64,000 bases of DNA from Panagrolaimus kolymaensis. Its lineage: Eukaryota; Nematoda; Chromadorea; Rhabditida; Panagrolaimidae. Position 1 is the stretch's first letter, and every line of letters begins with the position of its first letter. The translations under genes were made by a program, and so were the position numbers. Below are positions 12,786-21,764 of the stretch, piece by piece. The stretch spans positions 62,001-126,000 of the forward strand of contig JAJQJQ010000057.1 of assembly GCA_028622995.1 (NCBI GenBank), given 5' to 3'. The notes below the pieces were generated by a model. It was not told the origin of the DNA and made no database searches. It saw nothing but the letters and a program-made list of their open reading frames with translations.

Positions 12786-14375
12786 TTTGGATCAAGAACC
12801 ATTTTAGGATCTTTTTTATTTTAGATTCATCCATTGGATCTAGAACCTATTTAGGATCTTTTATTATTATATATCCTTCCTTTGGATCCAGAACCATTTT
12901 AGGATCCTTCCTATGGATCCAGAACCTTTTTAGGATCCTTGCTGTGTATCCAGATCCTTCCTATGGATCTAGAACCTTTTTAGGATCTTTTTTATTTTAG
13001 ATTCATCCATTGGATCCAGAACCATTTTAGGATCCTTCCTATGGATCCAGAACCTTTTTAGGATCCTTGCTGTGTATCCAGATCCTTCCTATGGATCTAG
13101 AACCTTTTTAGGATCTTTTTTTATTTTTAGATTCATCCATTGGATCCAGAACCATTTTAGGATCCTTCCTATGGATCCAGAACCTTTTTAGGATCTTTTT
13201 TTATTTTAGATTCATCCATTGGATCTAGAACCTATTTAGGATCTTTTATTATTATATATCCTTCCTTTGGATCCAGAACCATTTTAGGATCCTTCCTATG
13301 GATCCAGAACCTTTTTAGGATCCTTGCTGTGTATCCAGATCCTTCCTATGGATCTAGAACCTTTTTAGGATCTTTTTTTATTTTTAGATTCATCCATTGG
13401 ATCCAGAACCATTTTAGGATCCTTCCTATGGATCCAGAACCTTTTTAGGATCTTTTTTTATTTTAGATTCATCCATTGGATCTAGAACCTATTTAGGATC
13501 TTTTATTATTATATATCCTTCCTTTGGATCCAGAACCATTTTAGGATCCTTCCTATGGATCCATAACCTTTTTAGGATCCTTGCTGTGTATCCAGATCCT
13601 TCCTATGGATCTAGAACCTATTTAGGATCTTTTATTATTATATATCCTTCCTTTGGATCCAGAACCATTTTAGGATCCTTCCTATGGATCCAGAACCTTT
13701 TTAGGATCCTTGCTGTGTATCCAGATCCTTCCTATGGATCTAGAACCTTTTTAGGATCTTTTTTATTTTAGATTCATCCATTGGATCCAGAACCATTTTA
13801 GGATCCTTCCTATGGATCCAGAACCTTTTTAGGATCCTTGCTGTGTATCCAGATCCTTCCTATGGATCTAGAACCTTTTTAGGATCTTTTTTTATTTTTA
13901 GATTCATCCATTGGATCCAGAACCATTTTAGGATCCTTCCTATGGATCCAGAACCTTTTTAGGATCTTTTTTTATTTTAGATTCATCCATTGGATCTAGA
14001 ACCTATTTAGGATCTTTTATTATTATATATCCTTCCTTTGGATCCAGAACCATTTTAGGATCCTTCCTATGGATCCAGAACCTTTTTAGGATCCTTGCTG
14101 TGTATCCAGATCCTTCCTATGGATCTAGAACCTTTTTAGGATCTTTTTTATTTTAGATTCATCCATTGGATCCAGAACCATTTTAGGATCCTTCCTATGG
14201 ATCCAGAACCTTTTTAGGATCCTTGCTGTGTATCCAGATCCTTCCTATGGATCTAGAACCTTTTTAGGATCTTTTTTTATTTTTAGATTCATCCATTGGA
14301 TCTAGAACCTATTTAGGATCTTTTATTATTATATATCCTTCCTTTGGATCCTAAACCATATTTGGATCTAGATCC
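12786..14375. repeat. GGATCC-rich minisatellite (about 30-bp subunits, 128-bp higher order)
   Basis: Some 1.6 kb built from variants of a short module, TGGATCCAGAACC followed by TTTTTAGGATCC and a short linker (TTCCTA, TTGCTGTGTATCCAGA or a T-rich linker with ATTCATCCAT). The distinctive linker with ATTATATATCC occurs at 12871, 13256, 13513, 13642, 14027 and 14333. Spacings are 385, 257, 129, 385 and 306, so the larger period is about 128 bp with one exception. BamHI recognition sites are extremely dense. The 61-codon frame at 13586-13771 is an artefact of the repeat. Confidence 0.92.
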
Positions 14376-14443
14376 AATAATGCTCTAAAGCTTCTCAAAA
14401 TTTGTATTTTTATAAGAATAGATTTTTATGCATCGAAAATGTT
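14376..14443. other. Short unique spacer
   Basis: AT-rich DNA between the end of the minisatellite and the tRNA-like module. No feature seen. Confidence 0.4.
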
Positions 14444-14513
14444 GCTTCTGTAGTCGAGTGGTCAGGAAGCTACTCGTCCGATCTGGCAGTTTGACAAAAA
14501 GTTCGATCCCCTC
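14444..14513 (+). other. tRNA-like module with internal pol III A and B boxes
   Basis: TAGTCGAGTGG at 14451 fits the eukaryotic A-box pattern (TRGYNNARNGG). GTTCGATCCC at 14501 fits the B-box pattern (GWTCRANNC). The spacing of about 49 nt is close to that in tRNA genes. The expected acceptor stem (GCTTCTG at the 5' side) has no complementary 3' strand and the T stem is poor, so this is not a functional tRNA. An A-rich stretch follows. The best reading is a degenerate tRNA pseudogene or the head of a tRNA-derived SINE trapped in the TIR element. A covariance-model search would decide this. Confidence 0.45.
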
Positions 14514-14558
14514 AAAAATAAAAAAGAATGAAAAAAATGAAAATTGCAAAAAAAAAAA

Positions 14559-14587
14559 TGCGGGAGTGCTCAAAGTAAAGAAGTACC
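14559..14587 (-). repeat. Right terminal inverted repeat
   Basis: Begins TGCGGGAGTGCTC and ends GAAGTACC. It is the inverted partner of 12635-12663 with one mismatch. The adjoining A-rich stretch 14514-14558 loosely mirrors the T-rich stretch next to the left end. Confidence 0.85.
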
Positions 14588-17500
14588 CTTTTTTTTATTC
14601 CAAAAATTTGAAACCATTTTATTGGTTTGATGAAGCTGCCATGAAGCAAGCAACGTCCATAATAATTAAACTTGTAAATTCTGGCAGTGTCTAAAAGATA
14701 AAAGATTCTTATCGAATTACAGAAAAAAAAGTTTTAACACTTTTTTTTATTCCAAAAATTTGAAACCATTTTATTGGTTTGATGAAGCTGCCATGAAGCA
14801 AGCAACGTCCATAATAATTAAACTTGTAAATTCTGGCAGTGTCTAAAAGATAAAAGATTCTCATCGAATTACAGAAAAAAAAGTTTTAACACTTTTTTTT
14901 ATTCCAAAAAAATGAAACCTTTTTATTGGTTTGATGAAGCTGCCATGAAGCAAGCAACGTCCATAATAATTAAACTTGTAAATTCTGGCAGTGACTAAAA
15001 GATAAAAGATTCTCATCGAATTACAGAAAAAAAAGTTTTAACACTTTTTTTTATTCCAAAAATTTGAAACCTTTTTATTGGTTTGATGAAGCTGCCATGA
15101 AGCAAGCAACGTCCATAATAATTAAACTTGTAAATTCTGGCAGTGACTAAAAGATAAAAGATTCTCATCGAATTACATAAAAAAAAGTTTTAACACTTTT
15201 TTTTATTCCAAAAATTTGAAACCTTTTTATTGGTTTGATGAAGCTGCCATGAAGCAAGCAACGTCCATAATAATTAAACTTGTAAATTCTGGCAGTGTCT
15301 AAAAGATAAAAGATTCTCATCGAATTACAGAAAAAAAAGTTTTAACACTTTTTTTTATTCCAAAAATTTGAAACCTTTTTATTGGTTTGATGAAGCTGCC
15401 ATGAAGCAAGCAACGTCCATAATAATTAAACTTGTAAATTCTGGCAGTGTCTAAAAGATAAAAGATTCTCATCGAATTACAGAAAAAAAAGTTTTAACAC
15501 TTTTTTTTATTCCAAAAATTTGAAACCTTTTTATTGGTTTGATGAAGCTGCCATGAAGCAAGCAACGTCCATAATAATTAAACTTGTAAATTCTGGCAGT
15601 GTCTAAAAGATAAAAGATTCTCATCGAATTACAGAAAAAAAAGTTTTAACACTTTTTTTTATTCCAAAAATTTGAAACCTTTTTATTGGTTTGATGAAGC
15701 TGCCATGAAGCAAGCAACGTCCATAATAATTAAACTTGTAAATTCTGGCAGTGTCTAAAAGATAAAAGATTCTCATCGAATTACAGAAAAAAAAGTTTTA
15801 ACACTTTTTTTACTCCAAAAATTTGAAACCATTTTATTGGTTTGATGAAGCTGCCATGAAGCAAGCAACGTCCATAATAATTAAACTTGTAAATTCTGGC
15901 AGTGTCTAAAAGATAAAAGATTCTCATCGAATTACAGAAAAAAAAGTTTTAACACTTTTTTTTATTCCAAAAAAATGAAACCTTTTTATTGGTTTGATGA
16001 AGCTGCCATGAAGCAAGCAACGTCCATAATAATTAAACTTGTAAATTCTGGCAGTGTCTAAAAGATAAAAGATTCTCATCGAATTACAGAAAAAAAAGTT
16101 TTAACACTTTTTTTTATTCCAAAAAAATGAAACCTTTTTATTGGTTTGATGAAGCTGCCATGAAGCAAGCAACGTCCATAATAATTAAACTTGTAAATTC
16201 TGGCAGTGTCTAAAAGATAAAAGATTCTCATCGAATTACAGAAAAAAAAGTTTTAACACTTTTTTTTATTCCAAAAATTTGAAACCTTTTTATTGGTTTG
16301 ATGAAGCTGCCATGAAGCAAGCAACGTCCATAATAATTAAACTTGTAAATTCTGGCAGTGTCTAAAAGATAAAAGATTCTCATCGAATTACAGAAAAAAA
16401 AGTTTTAACACTTTTTTTTATTCCAAAAAAATGAAACCTTTTTATTGGTTTGATGAAGCTGCCATGAAGCAAGCAACGTCCATAATAATTAAACTTGTAA
16501 ATTCTGGCAGTGTCTAAAAGATAAAAGATTCTCATCGAATTACAGAAAAAAAAGTTTTAACACTTTTTTTTATTCCAAAAATTTGAAACCTTTTTATTGG
16601 TTTGATGAAGCTGCCATGAAGCAAGCAACGTCCATAATAATTAAACTTGTAAATTCTGGCAGTGTCTAAAAGATAAAAGATTCTCATCGAATTACAGAAA
16701 AAAAAGTTTTAACACTTTTTTTTATTCCAAAAAAATGAAACCTTTTTATTGGTTTGATGAAGCTGCCATGAAGCAAGCAACGTCCATAATAATTAAACTT
16801 GTAAATTCTGGCAGTGTCTAAAAGATAAAAGATTCTCATCGAATTACAGAAAAAAAAGTTTTAACACTTTTTTTTATTCCAAAAATTTGAAACCTTTTTA
16901 TTGGTTTGATGAAGCTGCCATGAAGCAAGCAACGTCCATAATAATTAAACTTGTAAATTCTGGCAGTGTCTAAAAGATAAAAGATTCTCATCGAATTACA
17001 GAAAAAAAAGTTTTAACACTTTTTTTTATTCCAAAAATTTGAAACCTTTTTATTGGTTTGATGAAGCTGCCATGAAGCAAGCAACGTCCATAATAATTAA
17101 ACTTGTAAATTCTGGCAGTGTCTAAAAGATAAAAGATTCTCATCGAATTACAGAAAAAAAAGTTTTAACACTTTTTTTTATTCCAAAAATTTGAAACCTT
17201 TTTATTGGTTTGATGAAGCTGCCATGAAGCAAGCAACGTCCATAATAATTAAACTTGTAAATTCTGGCAGTGTCTAAAAGATAAAAGATTCTCATCGAAT
17301 TACAGAAAAAAAAGTTTTAACACTTTTTTTTATTCCAAAAAAATGAAACCTTTTTATTGGTTTGATGAAGCTGCCATGAAGCAAGCAACGTCCATAATAA
17401 TTAAACTTGTAAATTCTGGCAGTGTCTAAAAGATAAAAGATTCTCATCGAATTACAGAAAAAAAAGTTTTAACACTTTTTTTTATTCCAAAAATTTGAAA

Positions 17501-19260
17501 CCTTTTTATTGGTTTGATGAAGCTGCCATGAAGCAAGCAACGTCCATAATAATTAAACTTGTAAATTCTGGCAGTGTCTAAAAGATAAAAGATTCTCATC
17601 GAATTACAGAAAAAAAAGTTTTAACACTTTTTTTTATTCCAAAAAAATGAAACCTTTTTATTGGTTTGATGAAGCTGCCATGAAGCAAGCAACGTCCATA
17701 ATAATTAAACTTGTAAATTCTGGCAGTGTCTAAAAGATAAAAGATTCTCATCGAATTACAGAAAAAAAAGTTTTAACACTTTTTTTTATTCCAAAAATTT
17801 GAAACCTTTTTATTGGTTTGATGAAGCTGCCATGAAGCAAGCAACGTCCATAATAATTAAACTTGTAAATTCTGGCAGTGTCTAAAAGATAAAAGATTCT
17901 CATCGAATTACAGAAAAAAAAGTTTTAACACTTTTTTTTATTCCAAAAATTTGAAACCTTTTTATTGGTTTGATGAAGCTGCCATGAAGCAAGCAACGTC
18001 CATAATAATTAAACTTGTAAATTCTGGCAGTGTCTAAAAGATAAAAGATTCTCATCGAATTACAGAAAAAAAAGTTTTAACACTTTTTTTTATTCCAAAA
18101 ATTTGAAACCTTTTTATTGGTTTGATGAAGCTGCCATGAAGCAAGCAACGTCCATAATAATTAAACTTGTAAATTCTGGCAGTGTCCAAAATCGAAATTA
18201 TTTTAATCGAATTTTAGAAAAAAAAGTTTTAACACTTTTTTTTATTCCAAAAATTTGAAACCATTTTATTGGTTTGATGAAGCTGCCATGAAGCAAGCAA
18301 CGTCCATAATAATTAAACTTGTAAATTCTGGCAGTGTCTAAAAGATAAAAGATTCTCATCGAATTACAGAAAAAAAAGTTTTAACACTTTTTTTTATTCC
18401 AAAAATTTGAAACCTTTTTATTGGTTTGATGAAGCTGCCATGAAGCAAGCAACGTCCATAATAATTAAACTTGTAAATTCTGGCAGTGTCTAAAAGATAA
18501 AAGATTCTCATCGAATTACAGAAAAAAAAGTTTTAACACTTTTTTTTATTCCAAAAATTTGAAACCATTTTATTGGTTTGATGAAGCTGCCATGAAGCAA
18601 GCAACGTCCATAATAATTAAACTTGTAAATTCTGGCAGTGTCTAAAAGATAAAAGATTCTCATCGAATTACAGAAAAAAAAGTTTTAACACTTTTTTTTA
18701 TTCCAAAAAAATGAAACCTTTTTATTGGTTTGATGAAGCTGCCATGAAGCAAGCAACGTCCATAATAATTAAACTTGTAAATTCTGGCAGTGTCTAAAAG
18801 ATAAAAGATTCTCATCGAATTACAGAAAAAAAAGTTTTAACACTTTTTTTTATTCCAAAAATTTGAAACCTTTTTATTGGTTTGATGAAGCTGCCATGAA
18901 GCAAGCAACGTCCATAATAATTAAACTTGTAAATTCTGGCAGTGTCTAAAAGATAAAAGATTCTCATCGAATTACAGAAAAAAAAGTTTTAACACTTTTT
19001 TTTATTCCAAAAATTTGAAACCATTTTATTGGTTTGATGAAGCTGCCATGAAGCAAGCAACGTCCATAATAATTAAACGCATAAATTCCGGCAGTGTCTA
19101 AAAGATAAAAGATTCTCATCGAATTACAGAAAAAAAAGTTTTAACACTTTTTTTTATTCCAAAAATTTGAAACCATTTTATTGGTTTGATGAAGCTGCCA
19201 TGAAGCAAGCAACGTCCATAATAATTAAACGCATAAATTCTGGCAGTGTCTAAAAGATAA
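14588..19260 (+). repeat. 152-bp satellite array, block 2
   Basis: About 31 monomers in the same orientation as block 1 and in phase with it across the TIR element. It is almost uniformly the CTTGTAAATTCTGGCAG / CTAAAAGATAAAAGATTC / AATTACAG type. A private variant in which CCAAAAATTTGAAACC reads CCAAAAAAATGAAACC recurs at multiples of the monomer (near 14905, 15966, 16120, 16424, 16728, 17338, 17640 and 18705). The last two monomers switch to CGCATAAATTC. The final monomer is cut after CTAAAAGATAA by the retroelement. Confidence 0.97.
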
Positions 19261-19372
19261 TTGCATTTTTCTCGAAGCGATAAGACGAGCAGTCTGTTTC
19301 GACGTTGAAGTAGCTAAGAAAAAAGTGTTTTTCTTCATTCTGCTTTTAGCAAGCTTGTAATCCTGTTGAACG
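19261..19372 (+). repeat. Split direct repeat A1 (left end of element)
   Basis: 112 bp from TTGCATTTTTCTCGAAGCGA to CTGTTGAACG, repeated as A2 at 21352-21463. It contains a perfect dyad, AAGAAAAA - AGTG - TTTTTCTT, at 19316-19335. Being the 5' end of the element, it may hold the promoter, but no TATA or initiator motif can be assigned with confidence. Confidence 0.9.
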
Positions 19373-19457
19373 TATTTTTACCGGATTTATTATTTTTCTG
19401 CGAATATTTTTTGAATTTTTCGTGAATATAATTCTGCTTCGTACGTGTATTTCAAGT
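19373..19457 (+). other. Gag leader region
   Basis: 85 bp of T-rich sequence between A1 and the first ATG. Presumed 5' untranslated region; no clear regulatory motif. Confidence 0.4.
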
Positions 19458-19535
19458 ATGTCTGACACGGACCCAGAAGAAGCTCTCAATGCTCGTCTTC
19501 AAAGAGAAATACAAGAAATGGAACACCGGAACTAG
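19458..19535 (+). pseudogene. Severed 5' end of gag (25 codons, then stop)
   Basis: ATG at 19458 opens an acidic peptide starting MSDTDPEEALNARLQ that stops at TAG 19533-19535. The main gag frame runs open from 19466 but is offset from this ATG. The two frames would agree if seven bases were missing near 19525. Comparison with the duplicated copy downstream (19589-19660) shows just such a 7-bp deficit. So this is probably the natural N-terminus, cut off by a deletion. A programmed frameshift or a sequencing error is possible but less favoured. Confidence 0.6.
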
Positions 19536-19660
19536 ATTATGGTGGCGGAACTCCTCAAAAGAAGAAAAGAAAGAAAATTGTCTATGATATGGAACCTGAT
19601 GAAGATGAACTTTGTGATGGTGGAGCTCCAAAGAAAAGAACACGTAAAAGAAATGACGAT
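19518..19660 (+). repeat. In-frame duplication inside gag (about 78-bp period)
   Basis: Copy 1 (19518-19588, 71 bp) and copy 2 (19589-19660, 72 bp) both start ATGGAAC. Each encodes an acidic stretch, a Gly-Gly or Gly-Gly-Gly turn, Pro, and a Lys/Arg cluster. GAAC at 19529 and 19607 are 78 bp apart, whereas the two ATGs are 71 bp apart. The acidic part of copy 1 has therefore lost seven bases relative to copy 2. Confidence 0.75.
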
Positions 19661-20353
19661 AGTACCGGAAGTCAATCACCTGTAAGAAAGAAGAAAGCTG
19701 TAGATGCTGATGTTCGTGATACGTTGTTGGCTATGGCAGGCGCAATTGGTAATTTAACCACGATGATGAACGATATTCAAAGGAACAAGAAGAAGGAACC
19801 GGATGCCCTCACCATTGATGACCTTGTTGCTCATAAAGTTGCTGTAAGCCAATTCAAGAATCCCGGAATCGAAAGACAATGCTCCATCCTGTTGAAGATA
19901 AAGCTCAAGCTAAACGAAGCTATGAAGCAAGATGATCCGGATAAACTGGTTAAGATGGTAAAAGATGTGATCAAAGATGTGGACGACCGTTATGCTCTTT
20001 TGGAACTCGCCGACAAAAATCCTCGCGCCTTTGCTATTGCTGATGCTCATGAAGCAACCAAGAAGCTTGATGATATTTCAAAGAACCTTTCCAAAGATGT
20101 CCGTGATTCAATCCTCAATGACAGAACCGGAAGAACTCATCGATATCGTGGAATTGAAGAAAGCTTTGGTCAACCGTTCAACGGATCTTATTATGGATAC
20201 TACAACTCAAATGCTTACTCCGGAAATCAACAAAGAATCCCAAGTCTTATGGAAGGTATTAGACAACCCGGACCATGTTTCATCTGCAAAGGACCTCATC
20301 TCAAGAAGGACTGCACAGCAAGAAGAAACACAACTAGAAGAACTCCATACTAA
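19589..20353 (+). CDS. gag: Gag-like nucleocapsid protein with one zinc knuckle (5'-truncated frame)
   Basis: 254 codons from ATG 19589; the frame is open back to 19466. Residues 1-45 are acidic then basic, with nuclear-localisation-like clusters KKRTRKR (15-21) and RKKK (33-36). Residues 70-180 are charged and probably helical, as expected of a Gag assembly region. Residues 193-215 are rich in Gly, Tyr, Asn and Ser. A zinc knuckle follows with Cys230, Cys233, His237 and Cys242, one residue shorter between Cys and His than the usual CX2CX4HX4C. A basic tail ends the protein. Gag of retroelements coats element RNA, and the knuckle and basic tail point to nucleic-acid binding. No protease, RT or recombinase domain follows. 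The true start is probably the displaced ATG at 19458. Family placement beyond retroelement Gag is inference. Confidence 0.7.
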   Translation: MEPDEDELCDGGAPKKRTRKRNDDSTGSQSPVRKKKAVDADVRDTLLAMAGAIGNLTTMMNDIQRNKKKEPDALTIDDLVAHKVAVSQFKNPGIERQCSILLKIKLKLNEAMKQDDPDKLVKMVKDVIKDVDDRYALLELADKNPRAFAIADAHEATKKLDDISKNLSKDVRDSILNDRTGRTHRYRGIEESFGQPFNGSYYGYYNSNAYSGNQQRIPSLMEGIRQPGPCFICKGPHLKKDCTARRNTTRRTPY

Positions 20354-20381
20354 GAAATGAAACCGGAAGAGGAAACAAATG

Positions 20382-20860
20382 GTAAGTGTTTTATAGCATT
20401 TTTTATATGTAGTTCTTTAGCTTCAAAAGGTTAAAATATGGGAGGATGTTATGCCCCAGCTTATATGATGAACGTTAATAATAACGGTTATGTTCTCTAG
20501 CTTCTAGAGGTTAAAATGTGGGAGGAAGGGATGCCCCAACTTATGTGATGAACGTTAATATTAACGGTTATGCTCTCTAGTTTCTAGAGGTTAAAATTTG
20601 GGAGGAAGTTATGCCCCAACTTATGTGATGAACGTTAACATTAACGGTTATGCTCTCTAGCTTCTAGAAGTTAAAATTTGGGAGGAAGTTATGCCCCAGC
20701 TTATGAGATGAGAGTTAACATTATCAGTTATATGTCACCTCCCGGATTACAATCTTTAAGATACATCCTTCCAGTAACCGCGTTTTTCCTTATATAAAAA
20801 GAGAATAAAGAATATCTTTAACTGCTTAAAACTTAAAGAAATCTTACTGTTTGTTTTCAG
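20382..20860 (+). other. Candidate intron downstream of gag
   Basis: GTAAGT at 20382 is a perfect 5' splice consensus. A TTTGTTTTCAG 3' site ends at 20860 and is followed by GATTC. The span is 479 bp. It starts 28 bp after the gag stop and contains the 80-bp minisatellite. Whether it is spliced cannot be seen. The extended TTTTCAG acceptor is common in nematodes. Confidence 0.4.
20413..20732 (+). repeat. 80-bp minisatellite, four copies
   Basis: Units start at about 20413, 20493, 20573 and 20653 and are marked by GGTTAAAAT(A/G/T)TGGGAGGA, ATGCCCCA(A/G)CTTAT and AACGTTAA. The fourth copy is the most diverged at its end. It lies within the candidate intron and has no matching reading frame. 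Confidence 0.9.
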
Positions 20861-21199
20861 GATTCATAATTGTCATTGTTCTCTGTCTCCCGGAAGGTCC
20901 TCATAATGCGAAGTTCTCTGATCCGTCCCTGAAAAAACTTTTTCGTGTTTGTTCAATCGTTCTAAGTTATTGATCTGTTCAAGCATTTGAATGTATCTTT
21001 GTTGTTTTTAATAAAAGTAAAAAAAGTATATTTGTTATTGATTGCGTCAATACAAAAGTGATTACATAAGTGTTCGATAGCGTGAATTTTTTGTTCCTGG
21101 ATGCCTGTTATTTATATCCTTGATATGTACCTAAGTTAAAGAAAACAACCGGACTTGTTCTCGAACCTCACTTGTTCTCGAACCTTTAGCTCCACATTC
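20733..21199 (+). other. Non-coding 3' region before B1
   Basis: No open frame of note. It contains an AATAAA-like signal near 21010 (TTTTAATAAAAG) and a 16-bp direct repeat, ACTTGTTCTCGAACCT, at 21153-21168 and 21170-21185. Confidence 0.5.
21153..21185 (+). repeat. Tandem 16-bp direct repeat
   Basis: ACTTGTTCTCGAACCT occurs twice with one base between copies, just upstream of B1. Not seen before B2. Confidence 0.85.
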
Positions 21200-21221
21200 T
21201 GTATTTTGCTTTTTGCTTGCT

Positions 21222-21227
21222 AATAAA
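21222..21227 (+). terminator. Polyadenylation signal in B1
   Basis: AATAAA in the context GCTAATAAAGTAG. The same signal is at 22528 in B2. B therefore looks like the 3' end of the element transcript. Confidence 0.5.
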
Positions 21228-21276
21228 GTAGACCCAACCCAAAACGGAGAAAGAGACTGTGAAGTCTGTGAGCACA

Positions 21277-21296
21277 GAGAAAAAAGAATTTTTCTC
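21277..21296 (+). promoter_or_regulatory. Internal recombination-site-like dyad in B1
   Basis: GAGAAAA - AAGAAT - TTTTCTC: 7-bp perfect inverted arms around a 6-bp core. The arms equal those at the B1/A2 junction, 68 bp downstream. The same site is present in B2 at 22583-22602. The function as a tyrosine-recombinase site is inferred. Confidence 0.45.
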
Positions 21297-21344
21297 GGAA
21301 GCGAAGAGTATTTTGAATGAAATGAGAAATTAAACGGAGCTGTA

Positions 21345-21364
21345 GAGAAAATTGCATTTTTCTC
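21345..21364 (+). promoter_or_regulatory. B1/A2 junction: putative recombinase core site
   Basis: GAGAAAA (end of B1) - TTGCAT (first six bases of A2) - TTTTCTC. Perfect 7-bp arms flank a 6-bp core, the architecture of tyrosine-recombinase crossover sites. The junction equals the sequence expected where the two element ends meet in a circle. The strand exchange implied by the insertion lies just before TTGCAT. Confidence 0.5.
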
Positions 21365-21463
21365 GAAGCGATAAGACGAGCAGTCTGTTTCGACGTTGAA
21401 GTAGCTAAGAAAAAAGTGTTTTTCTTCATTCTGCTTTTAGCAAGCTTGTAATCCTGTTGAACG
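21352..21463 (+). repeat. Split direct repeat A2
   Basis: 112 bp copy of A1 at an offset of 2091 bp. After its end the sequence turns to CCCGCCCGCC, whereas A1 continues into TATTTTTACC, which defines the repeat boundary. Confidence 0.92.
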
Positions 21464-21498
21464 CCCGCCCGCCATCCCCTACCTTAAGAAAATAGTAG

Positions 21499-21649
21499 CA
21501 CGACGTAGACCTTTGCTGGATGCAAGGTACCGTGCACTCACTGGAGGTGAGCCGTCTGAATCGGGATATAGTTTTGTTTTGGTACGACGTTGGCCTAAGC
21601 TGGATGCAAGGCACCGTCCACTCGCTGGATGCGAGCCGACAGAATCGGA
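21499..21649 (+). repeat. 84-bp-period tandem duplication
   Basis: CGACGT at 21501 and 21585, then GCTGGATGCAAGG, ACCGT and GAATCGG recur in the same order in 21499-21565 and 21583-21649, with scattered differences. The overlapping 62-77-codon frames on both strands come from this duplication. Confidence 0.8.
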
Positions 21650-21724
21650 AACAAAGAATGTCTTACCCACTCCATTTGGGCTTGATCCAGACCATTTTTT
21701 TCTCTCCCTCACTTTTTAGATATG

Positions 21725-21764
21725 GTAAGTCTTTTTTATTTTATTAACCTTTTAGTTTTTTCAG
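21725..21764 (+). other. Candidate 40-bp intron
   Basis: GTAAGT at 21725, a T-rich interior with a possible branch-point TTAAC, and TTTTTTCAG ending at 21764. Forty bp is near the lower limit for spliceosomal introns but within the range seen in nematodes and some other small-intron lineages. It is not linked to a recognisable coding exon. Confidence 0.35.

Larger units (their letters stand above)
12635..14587. mobile_element. TIR-bounded non-autonomous element loaded with a GGATCC minisatellite
   Basis: A 1.95-kb insertion interrupts the satellite inside a T tract. The left end (12635-12663) and the reverse complement of the right end (14559-14587) agree over 29 bp with one mismatch. A looser A/T-rich inverted extension, ending in a shared TTTTTTCATTC, follows inward. 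The left flank has seven T and the right flank eight T before ATTCC. A normal monomer has eight, so a T7 target duplication fits, but the homopolymer makes its length undecidable. Inside are a short AT-rich spacer, the minisatellite and a tRNA-like module; no transposase reading frame is present. The structure suggests a non-autonomous DNA transposon or foldback-type element of unknown superfamily. Confidence 0.7.
21200..21351 (+). repeat. Split direct repeat B1
   Basis: 152 bp from TGTATTTTGCTTTTTGC to GTAGAGAAAA, repeated as B2 at 22506-22657 with no difference seen. It carries AATAAA at 21222, so it can end transcripts. It also carries an internal GAGAAAA/TTTTCTC dyad at 21277-21296. It directly abuts A2. 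Confidence 0.92.

Noticed and set aside
13586..13771. 61-codon frame with PSYGSRT repeats
   Set aside because: Direct translation of the GGATCC minisatellite; no start context and not conserved in neighbouring units.
14385..14694. Opposed frames across 14385-14573 (-) and 14428-14694 (+)
   Set aside because: They run through the tRNA-like module, the inverted repeat and into the satellite, so they cross element borders; low-complexity Phe/Lys content.
19452..20360. Frames overlapping gag at 19452-19679 (-) and 19977-20360 (+)
   Set aside because: Shadows of the gag frame in other phases; composition lacks any domain, while the gag frame has basic clusters and a zinc knuckle.
21220..21747. 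Cluster of 62- to 77-codon frames on both strands
   Set aside because: They overlap one another within B1, A2 and the 84-bp duplication; no frame is favoured and none resembles a known protein.
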